13,921 bases of DNA from Bacteroidia bacterium (GTDB lineage Bacteria; Bacteroidota; Bacteroidia; UKL13-3): contig JAKRSG010000198.1 in NCBI GenBank assembly GCA_022402405.1, positions 1 to 13,921 on the forward strand, read 5' to 3'. Below, piece after piece: positions 1-6,471 of this stretch (positions are counted from its first letter, which is position 1; each line of letters opens with the position of its first letter). The notes below the pieces were generated by a model, which was given only the letters and a program-made list of their open reading frames with translations, did not search any database and was not told where the DNA came from. The position numbers and the translations under genes were made by a program.

Positions 1-615
1 GAAAAGGCGCAAACACTAGAATTTATGGGTTTAATGGGAATTGGTGCCGCCGCCATTCAAATTAAAAACCCAAACATGTGTAGTGCCGCCAATCTGATTG
101 TAAAGAAATCGGCATTTTTTGAAGTTGATGGGTATAAAGGAAATGAAGATTTAGCGAGTGGCGACGATGAGTTTCTATTGCATAAGATATTTAAAGTATA
201 CCCCAATGAAGTATATTTTTTAAAGAATAGAGATGCCATTGTAGAAACATCTCCAAATGCATCGGTAGAGGAATTAGCGCAGCAACGCAGGCGTTGGGTT
301 TCTAAGAGTACTAAATACGAAAACAGATATATCACCGCTATTTTAGTGGCTGCTTATTTGTTTAATTTTTCTATTCTTTTTAATGCTATTGCCGGATTTT
401 TCGACAGTAGTTATTGGTACATTTTTGGGGTTCAAATGAGTGTAAAAATGTTAGCAGAATTTTTGCTTATTCATTCTGTATTGAGGTTTTTTAAACGAAG
501 CAAACTAATTTTGCTGCTGCCATTAGTAGAGCCGTTTCATATATTTTATGTGCTTATTATTGGTATTTGGGCCAATATTAATACCTATACTTGGAAAGAA
601 AGGAATGTATCGTAA
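1..615 (+). CDS. Family 2 glycosyltransferase, C-terminal part (5' end outside window)
   Basis: The frame is open from base 1, so the gene begins upstream; 204 residues and the stop are visible. The visible part carries the acceptor-side GT2 motifs: a GDDEF motif at 160-174 (the ED/DDE position holding the presumed catalytic acid) and QQRRRW at 280-297, a QxxRW motif typical of membrane-bound GT2 enzymes. Three hydrophobic segments follow (about nt 325-400, 410-485, 505-580), so the enzyme is anchored in the inner membrane and would transfer sugar from a nucleotide-sugar donor on the cytoplasmic side. The nucleotide-binding half with the DxD motif is not in the window, so donor and acceptor cannot be judged. 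The stop codon shares a base with the next start (TAATG), which suggests translational coupling. Lipid- or polysaccharide-linked glycosylation is the likely role by family. Confidence 0.85.
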   Translation, partial: EKAQTLEFMGLMGIGAAAIQIKNPNMCSAANLIVKKSAFFEVDGYKGNEDLASGDDEFLLHKIFKVYPNEVYFLKNRDAIVETSPNASVEELAQQRRRWVSKSTKYENRYITAILVAAYLFNFSILFNAIAGFFDSSYWYIFGVQMSVKMLAEFLLIHSVLRFFKRSKLILLLPLVEPFHIFYVLIIGIWANINTYTWKERNVS

Positions 616-884
616 TGTATGAATTAGATGAAGTAGAATATGAGATTTTAAATGTTCTATATTTTGTAGAACCGCTTGATAAAATTTTGGAGGAAGTAGA
701 GTATCCAGCCAGTATAGTTGTGGATGTTTTAAAAACGCTCATTCATAAAAAGTATGTAGTGGCAATGCTTTGGGATGAGAATGTTCAGGACTATAAGAGA
801 AGTTTTATTTACGATTCAGATAATATGAAATCGTATTCATACCTCGCTACTAAAGAAGGGTTAATGGCTCATAACTCACAATAA
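615..884 (+). CDS. Small winged-helix-like protein of unknown function
   Basis: An 89-residue acidic protein starting MYELDEVEYEIL. I chose the ATG at 615, which overlaps the preceding stop as TAATG and has the purine-rich GAAAGGAA about 11 bases upstream. An in-frame ATG at 591 would add eight residues and lie inside the glycosyltransferase gene. The predicted order is three helices (about residues 5-16, 20-28, 32-46), a beta wing around VVAMLWD and the RSFIYD strand, then a terminal helix after YLATKEGL. That order resembles a winged helix-turn-helix, and LATKEGL is a common ending of such domains. It has no membrane segment or cysteines. I do not recognise a named family. It may bind DNA or a protein partner; this is inferred from pattern only. 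It lies 6 bases before recO. Confidence 0.7.
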   Translation: MYELDEVEYEILNVLYFVEPLDKILEEVEYPASIVVDVLKTLIHKKYVVAMLWDENVQDYKRSFIYDSDNMKSYSYLATKEGLMAHNSQ

Positions 885-890
885 ATAACC

Positions 891-1622
891 ATGCTTCAAA
901 CCTGCAAAGGCATTGTATTGCAAACGATACCTTATTCGGATAGCAGTTCTATTCTAAAGTGTTATACCGATAAGTTTGGCTTGCAATCTTATATGATAAG
1001 CGGATTGCGTGGAAAGAAAAATAGCATCAAACCCTCGCATCTTCAGTCGTTAAGCCTTCTAGAAATGGTGGTTTACCACCAACAAAATAAAAACTTACAG
1101 CGAATTAAGGAGCTCAAATGTTTGCCTGTTTTAAGCACCTTACATTTTAATAATTATAAACGCACGATCGCTATTTTTTTAACCGAGTTATTAGGCAAGG
1201 TAATAAAAGAAGAGAGCGAACCCGACGAAAATTTATTTAGTTTTTTGTTTGCAGCTATTCAAATGGCAGATATTTCGGATAGTAATTTGCCCAATTTTCC
1301 TGCGGCTTTTTTGGTTCAGCTTAGCAAATATTTAGGCTTTTTTCCAAAGAATAATTATTCGGCCAATACTTCTGTTTTTAGTTTACAAGAGGGCGTTTTT
1401 GTAGAAGATGGGTTCAGAAATAAAGATTACTGTAGCGGACAAGTAGCAAGTGAGTTACACAAATTGCTGAACCAAAATTTTGAAGATGCTATTTCAGATT
1501 CGTTTAATTTACCTAATCGCAAGGCAATTCTACAGGTAATGTTACGTTATTATCAACTACATTTGCTGATGTTTGGAGAACTTAAATCGCCTCAAATATT
1601 ACACGAGGTTTTTACCGATTAG
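891..1622 (+). CDS. recO: DNA repair protein RecO
   Basis: A 243-residue protein of normal RecO length. The N-terminus (LQTCKGIVLQTIPYSDSSSI, then KCYTDKFGL and SGLRGKK) is the RecO OB-fold, in which a short strand is followed by the conserved Y-x-D/E-x-S pattern. The remainder is the helical C-terminal domain, ending in the family's usual LKSPQILHEVF-type tail. RecO anneals SSB-coated single-stranded DNA and, with RecR, loads RecA at gaps in the RecF pathway; it acts in the cytoplasm. The paired CxxC zinc-binding cysteines known from some RecO proteins are absent, as in E. coli RecO. It sits 6 bases after the small winged-helix-like gene and 13 bases before the esterase-like gene, so it is probably co-transcribed with both. 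Confidence 0.93.
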   Translation: MLQTCKGIVLQTIPYSDSSSILKCYTDKFGLQSYMISGLRGKKNSIKPSHLQSLSLLEMVVYHQQNKNLQRIKELKCLPVLSTLHFNNYKRTIAIFLTELLGKVIKEESEPDENLFSFLFAAIQMADISDSNLPNFPAAFLVQLSKYLGFFPKNNYSANTSVFSLQEGVFVEDGFRNKDYCSGQVASELHKLLNQNFEDAISDSFNLPNRKAILQVMLRYYQLHLLMFGELKSPQILHEVFTD

Positions 1623-1635
1623 CCCATAAAATAGA

Positions 1636-2553
1636 ATGAGATTTTTAGCATATTTTACACTATTGTTTTTACTGTTTGAACCTACTTTTATGTGGGCTCA
1701 AATAAATATAAAAGACCCCAATATTAAGGGATTTCTATGGCGTTATGAGAAAGTGCCAAGTAAATTTGTGGCACCTAGAAATGTAGATGTTTGGCTCCCG
1801 GAAGATTATAAATCGGATGGCTCTGTAAAATATTCTGTGTTATATGTTCATGATGGTCAGAATTTATTTTACCCTGCTGTTTCATTTAGCGGTGAAGAGT
1901 GGGGTTTAGATGAGGCTATGGATAGTTTATTAAGATTGGGTCAGATTAGAAGAACAATTGTGGTTGGAATTTGGAATACTCCTTCTAGATTGCTTGAATA
2001 TACCCCCGATGATAAATACAATCCACAAGATTCTGTGAAGGTAAATAAGCCCAAATGGGAGATGAGTGCACCTACCATGCCCAATGCATATTTGAAGTTT
2101 ATTTTCGAAGAGTTGAAGCCAATGATAGATTCGTCGTTTTATACCAAAACAGACATGAAAAACACCTTTATGATGGGTGCTGGAATGGCAGGATTAATAA
2201 GCTTAAATGCGTTTTGTAAATATCCAGATGTTATAAAAGGCATAGCGGGTATTGGCATGCAATGGCCTGTTAGTTTCCAAGAAAAAAGAGAGGTAGAAAT
2301 ACAACGATATATCGATTTTTATGGGCATTATTTACCCAATCCTGCTTTGCACAAAATATACTTTGATGTGGATGCTTCGCATAAAAACGCTTGGAATATG
2401 CGTCAGCAAGAATACCTCGATGAACAAATATATGCCAATGCCTACCAAGCTAATAAAAACTTCTTAAGTTTAATATTCGACGACAAGCTAAAACAAGAAT
2501 CAGAATGGAGAAAGCGACTTGGAATTCCTCTCTATTTTCTGCTCAAACCGTAG
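1636..2553 (+). CDS. Secreted esterase-fold protein (putative esterase family) lacking catalytic residues
   Basis: A 305-residue protein with a signal peptide (hydrophobic residues 3-20, likely cleavage after WA at 20-21), so probably periplasmic or outside the cell. The alpha/beta-hydrolase esterase family (esterase D/Fes type) is recognised from VDVWLPEDY (50-58), VLYVHDGQNLF (68-78), VVGIWN (109-114), KNTFMMG (175-181), QWP (209-211) and the C-terminal WRKRLGIPLYFLL (291-303). Remembered active relatives have GSSMGG at the nucleophile elbow; here it is GAGMAG (181-186), putting glycine at position 183 in place of serine. The usual histidine five residues before the conserved tryptophan is lysine 286, and the acidic position after the FDYGT-type strand is asparagine 251. 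Hydrolysis is therefore unlikely, while the fold looks intact and the frame is unbroken. A binding or structural role is inferred. It is last in the recO transcript. Confidence 0.8.
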   Translation: MRFLAYFTLLFLLFEPTFMWAQINIKDPNIKGFLWRYEKVPSKFVAPRNVDVWLPEDYKSDGSVKYSVLYVHDGQNLFYPAVSFSGEEWGLDEAMDSLLRLGQIRRTIVVGIWNTPSRLLEYTPDDKYNPQDSVKVNKPKWEMSAPTMPNAYLKFIFEELKPMIDSSFYTKTDMKNTFMMGAGMAGLISLNAFCKYPDVIKGIAGIGMQWPVSFQEKREVEIQRYIDFYGHYLPNPALHKIYFDVDASHKNAWNMRQQEYLDEQIYANAYQANKNFLSLIFDDKLKQESEWRKRLGIPLYFLLKP

Positions 2554-2555
2554 GG

Positions 2556-2633
2556 AATTATGAATGGAAGAAATTATGAATGAAGACAAAAATCTGTCTT
2601 CATTCATAATTCATAATTTCTTCATTCATAATT
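2556..2633. repeat. Interrupted inverted repeat of a 15-base unit between convergent genes
   Basis: Two direct copies of AATTATGAATGAAGA (2556-2571 with one extra G, and 2572-2586) face two inverted copies (2597-2611 and 2619-2633). The inner arms 2572-2588 and 2595-2611 pair perfectly over 17 bp around a 6-base loop. The outer arms pair over 15 bp with one bulged base on the left and a 7-base insertion, CATAATT, on the right. The repeat fills the gap between the esterase-like gene and the permease, and its right end overlaps the permease stop codon. A bidirectional transcript end is plausible, but neither side has a clear T-tract. The CATAATT step suggests growth in 7-base units. Confidence 0.8.
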
Positions 2634-4224
2634 AATACTTCGTTAAGTTCTCGCGCATTTTTCTGGCGCTTTTGGCTGAGTATCCAAAGTAGATAAGCAA
2701 GCCAAACACTAACCATAATCCAGCGCTGATAAGTGTTGGAATTGGTAAGCTAATAATCATAGCACCGCAAACAATCATACCTAAAATAGGAACTAATGGT
2801 ACTAATGGAGTTTTAAACGGACGTTCGATATTTGGTTCTTTCTTGCGCATGATAATGATGCCCAAACATACCAACACAAATGCGAATAAAGTCCCAAAGC
2901 TCGTTAAATCGCCAGCTACACTGCCGGGAATAAAGGCGGCAAATGCTCCAACGAAAATTAATAATATCCAGTTGGCTTTGTAAGGAGTTTTAAACTTAGG
3001 GTGTAATTCGTTAAATGCTTTTGGTAATAATCCATCTTTACTCATGCTAAAGAAAACACGACTTTGACCCATAAGCATTACTAAAATTACAGAAGAGAAT
3101 CCAGCCAAGATAGCTACTGTAACGCTAGTGCCTAACCATTCATAACCTTTCATGTAATTTTGAATAGCGTAAGAAACTGAAGCTTCTTTGCCAGAGGTTT
3201 TAAATTCTTCCCAATGTGCCACACCCGTTAAAACATGTCCGAATAACACATATAAAATGGTGCAAATTACAAGTGAACCTAGAATACCAATAGGCATATC
3301 TCTTTTAGGGTTTTTGGCTTCTTGAGCAGCAGTACTTACAGCATCAAAACCAATGAATGCAAAGAATACAATGGCAGCACCACCTAAAACGCCACCCCAA
3401 CCATGTTTAAAGAAACCTTCATGACCAATAGTACCTTCTGGAATCATAAAAGGAACATGATTTTCTGGCTTAATAAATTGCCAGCCTAAACCAATAAATA
3501 ATAATACGATGGCAACTTTTATAAATACGATTACAGCATTTACACTAGCCGATTCTTGAGTACCTTTAATAAGTAATAAGGTAAGGGCAAATAAAATAAG
3601 CAGAGCTGGTGCGTTAATAAGTCCGCGCGTTACTTCTACTATACCTTGCACTTGTGCACCAAGGTGTTCATAGATTTCATCGCTAAGTAGGAGCTGACCA
3701 TTTTTAACTTGCGACGAAAGACTTGGATGAATAGCCAACACTTGGTCTATATTTTCTTGACCAACCACCCGTTTCATGCTTTCTAAAGGCGAGTGGCACC
3801 ATTCATATGGGATTACGCCCCCAAGGAGATTATTGAGATATTCGCTCCAAGCAATAGCAACTGTGGCAGCGCCTAATGCATATTCCATAATTAAAGCCCA
3901 ACCAATAATCCAAGCCATCAACTCTCCCATAGTTACATAAGAGTAAGCATAAGCACTACCGGCAATTGGAATCATGGCAGCAAATTCTGCATAACAAATA
4001 CCTGCGAAAGCACAGCCTACAGCGGCAATAATAAAACTCATGGAAACAGCAGCACCAGCAGCTTCAGCAGAGGCTGCAGCTGTTCTAACAAATAAACCAG
4101 CGCCAATAATAGCGCCCACTCCAAGGGCTACTAAGTTTAAGGCAGTTAATGTTCGTTTTAATTGCGAGCCATCATGGTGTCGCAACAAATCTTGAAGAGA
4201 TTTAGTGTAAAAGAAATTCGACAT
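2632..4224 (-). CDS. APC-superfamily amino-acid permease (CAT-like)
   Basis: A 530-residue integral membrane protein that should import amino acids across the inner membrane, probably by proton or substrate exchange. TM1 carries the unwound-helix motif GVGAIIGAG (residues 35-43), and TM6 carries FFAFIGFD (287-294) followed by the family's AAQEAKNPKRDMPIGI segment. About twelve hydrophobic segments can be counted. The LKRTL start and the IGAGLFVRT segment resemble the cationic amino-acid transporter branch, but the substrate cannot be read from the sequence. A polar stretch of about 65 residues (137-202) interrupts TM3-TM5, longer than the loop I expect in bacterial members, and may be an external loop. 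It lies 39 bases after the PBP gene on the same strand; co-transcription is possible. I saw no convincing promoter in that gap. Confidence 0.9.
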   Translation of the reverse strand: MSNFFYTKSLQDLLRHHDGSQLKRTLTALNLVALGVGAIIGAGLFVRTAAASAEAAGAAVSMSFIIAAVGCAFAGICYAEFAAMIPIAGSAYAYSYVTMGELMAWIIGWALIMEYALGAATVAIAWSEYLNNLLGGVIPYEWCHSPLESMKRVVGQENIDQVLAIHPSLSSQVKNGQLLLSDEIYEHLGAQVQGIVEVTRGLINAPALLILFALTLLLIKGTQESASVNAVIVFIKVAIVLLFIGLGWQFIKPENHVPFMIPEGTIGHEGFFKHGWGGVLGGAAIVFFAFIGFDAVSTAAQEAKNPKRDMPIGILGSLVICTILYVLFGHVLTGVAHWEEFKTSGKEASVSYAIQNYMKGYEWLGTSVTVAILAGFSSVILVMLMGQSRVFFSMSKDGLLPKAFNELHPKFKTPYKANWILLIFVGAFAAFIPGSVAGDLTSFGTLFAFVLVCLGIIIMRKKEPNIERPFKTPLVPLVPILGMIVCGAMIISLPIPTLISAGLWLVFGLLIYFGYSAKSARKMRENLTKY

Positions 4225-4263
4225 ATAGGGAATATATTTTGGGCAATATATAGATTTTATTTC

Positions 4264-6471
4264 TTACTCAATAAAATCTTCTTTTTCTGTTTTATCAACT
4301 TCAAAATTTGAGCAATCAAGTTCTACAGCCATGGGGCCTTGCGGAGGCGTCCACTCATTTACAATAGGTAATAAGTTTGGTACTTTAGTAACTTGCTGCA
4401 TATAAGTTGCCCAAATTGGCATAGCCATAGCAGAGCCAGAACCAAGTTCCATGCTTCTAAAGTGTATGGCTCTATCTTCCCAGCCCACCCAACATCCAGA
4501 AACTAGGGTAGGAGTTATGCCTATAAACCAACCATCACTATAATTTTGAGTAGTACCTGTTTTTCCACCTACAGCACCTGGTATTTTATACATGTATTTT
4601 ACCTTAGCCGCAGTTCCATGTGTAGTAACTTTTTCTAACATTTTACACATGGTATAAGCGGTTTGCTCGCTTAAAGCTTCTTTTGTAACAGGTAAGTTCT
4701 CATAAATCACATTACCATTTTTATCTAAAATTCTTGTTAAATAATTCGGTTTGATCCAAACGCCTTTGTTAGCAAATGTTGAAAATGCACCTACCATCTC
4801 ATATACTGAAATGTCTGCGGTTCCTAATGCAGAAGATGGATAAGGCTCAATCTTAGATTTAACACCCATTTTTTGAGCCAGCTCAATGATACTATTCATG
4901 CCGCCTTCTCCCAATAATTTCAATACATTCAAGCACACTAGGTTCATCGAAAATTGTAAACCTCTGTACATAGTCATTTCCGGAGTTCCATATTTTTCAT
5001 CGGCATTGCCAGGGTTATAATCTGGGTATCCAGCAAAGCTCACAGGTTTATTAGGAATTAGCGTACATGGCGAAAATCCATTGTCTACCGCCACCGTATA
5101 CACAAAAGGTTTAAAGGTTGAACCTACTTGGCGTTTAGCAGTAATATTCACATGGTCGTATTTGAAATATTTGTAATTGTGTCCGCCTACCCAAGCCTTT
5201 ATTTTACCTGTTTGAGGATCCATACTCATAAAACCACACTGCATAAAGTATTTATAGTACTTAATGCTATCCATGGGTGTCATAACTGTATCTATCTCAC
5301 CACGTGTATAGCTAAATACGCGCATTTTAACAGGAGTATTAAACTCTTTTTGAATTTCGGCTTCCGACTTTTTAAGTTCTCTAGCAATTCTATATCTATC
5401 GCTGCGCTTCATGCTTAGGGTAAGCAATTCTTTGTAGCTACCCCAAGGTTCTCTGCCTTTCCAATGCGCATAGAATTTTTTCTGTTGATCTTTTATTTGC
5501 TGCTCTACTGTTTGTTCTGCAATTTGCTGCATGGTGGTATTGATGGTGGTATGGATTTTTAAGCCATCTTTATACAAGTTATAGCCATTTTCTTCACACC
5601 AATTAAGCAATTCTAATCGCAGGGTTTCTCTAAAGTAAGTGGCTAAACCCTCGTTATGACTTTCCTCTTGAAACTTCAACTCAATAGGTTCAGACTTAAA
5701 TATGGCACATGAGTCTTGGGTGATATATCCTGCTTTAGCCATTTGGTTCAGAACGGTATTTCTTCTGTTAAGCGAATTGGCAGGGTTTCTAACCGGGCTA
5801 TATAGGGTTGGGGCTTTTAAAATACCTATCAAAACGGCAGCTTCTTTAGCATTGAGTTCGTATGGAGTTTTGCCGAAGAAAGTTTTGGCAGCACTTCTAA
5901 TTCCAAACGAATTGCTTCCAAATTCAACCGTATTAAAATACATAGTTAGAATTTCGTCTTTGGTATAGCGCTGTTCTATGAGGGCAGCTACAATCCATTC
6001 TTGAAATTTAGTTACTGCTTTATCTACAATGCTTCTGAATTTTCTACGTGGAAATAAGTTTTTGGCAAGCTGTTGCGAAATGGTGCTACCCCCTTGACGT
6101 TTGCCCATTAAATTGTAAATTACTATGGTAAACAATCTGCTATTATCTACTCCGCTATGTTCGTAAAATCTGATATCCTCGGTGGCAATAAGAGCATTTA
6201 TTAACTGCGGACTTAATTCTTCATAACTTGCATTACTTCTGTTTTGCAGGTAATATTTCCCTAGCAAAATTCCGTCTTCTGCATAAATCTCGCTGGCTAA
6301 TTGGGTTGTTGGGTTCTCCAATTCTTCAATAGGTGGTAATTGTCCGAACCAACCCATAGAAATTGCCCAAACAGCTGCTGCCAGAAGGGCGATGCCTCCA
6401 AAAGCTCCAATCCAAAGCCACTTGATAATTTTCCAATAAGGATTTTTATAAAAATATTCCGTTAATTTCAT
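4264..6471 (-). CDS. Class A penicillin-binding protein (PBP1A type)
   Basis: A 735-residue bifunctional peptidoglycan synthase. It has a short cytoplasmic tail, one TM helix (about 18-40), then a GT51 glycosyltransferase domain with ATEDIRFYEHSGVD (catalytic glutamate E98) and QGGSTISQQLAKN (126-138). The transpeptidase domain has the full active-site set: STFK with nucleophile S451 (451-454), SMN (508-510) and KTGT (637-640). It polymerises lipid II into glycan strands and cross-links the peptides on the outer face of the inner membrane. All catalytic motifs are intact, so it should be active on both counts. The ATG (6471-6469) overlaps the TGA of the upstream porW gene as ATGA, which indicates translational coupling and fixes the start. 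The C-terminus is acidic and short, without extra domains. Confidence 0.95.
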   Translation of the reverse strand: MKLTEYFYKNPYWKIIKWLWIGAFGGIALLAAAVWAISMGWFGQLPPIEELENPTTQLASEIYAEDGILLGKYYLQNRSNASYEELSPQLINALIATEDIRFYEHSGVDNSRLFTIVIYNLMGKRQGGSTISQQLAKNLFPRRKFRSIVDKAVTKFQEWIVAALIEQRYTKDEILTMYFNTVEFGSNSFGIRSAAKTFFGKTPYELNAKEAAVLIGILKAPTLYSPVRNPANSLNRRNTVLNQMAKAGYITQDSCAIFKSEPIELKFQEESHNEGLATYFRETLRLELLNWCEENGYNLYKDGLKIHTTINTTMQQIAEQTVEQQIKDQQKKFYAHWKGREPWGSYKELLTLSMKRSDRYRIARELKKSEAEIQKEFNTPVKMRVFSYTRGEIDTVMTPMDSIKYYKYFMQCGFMSMDPQTGKIKAWVGGHNYKYFKYDHVNITAKRQVGSTFKPFVYTVAVDNGFSPCTLIPNKPVSFAGYPDYNPGNADEKYGTPEMTMYRGLQFSMNLVCLNVLKLLGEGGMNSIIELAQKMGVKSKIEPYPSSALGTADISVYEMVGAFSTFANKGVWIKPNYLTRILDKNGNVIYENLPVTKEALSEQTAYTMCKMLEKVTTHGTAAKVKYMYKIPGAVGGKTGTTQNYSDGWFIGITPTLVSGCWVGWEDRAIHFRSMELGSGSAMAMPIWATYMQQVTKVPNLLPIVNEWTPPQGPMAVELDCSNFEVDKTEKEDFIE

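Noticed and set aside
591..614. An upstream ATG at 591 for the small winged-helix-like protein
   Set aside because: It would begin inside the glycosyltransferase gene; the ATG at 615 overlaps the stop and is well spaced from a purine-rich tract.
1..615. Glycosyltransferase that has lost its DxD motif
   Set aside because: The frame is open at the window edge, so the N-terminal half is simply outside the window.
2556..2633. Insertion sequence remnant
   Set aside because: There is no transposase fragment and no clear target-site duplication; the repeats are built from a simple unit.
5128..5418. Open frame on the + strand inside the PBP gene, and similar ones at 57-335, 5702-5968, 8229-8429, 9903-10115, 11671-11913, 12109-12345, 12394-12603, 13137-13399 and 13610-13798
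   Set aside because: They are antisense to clearly coding genes, lack domain patterns, and have the odd composition expected of shadows.
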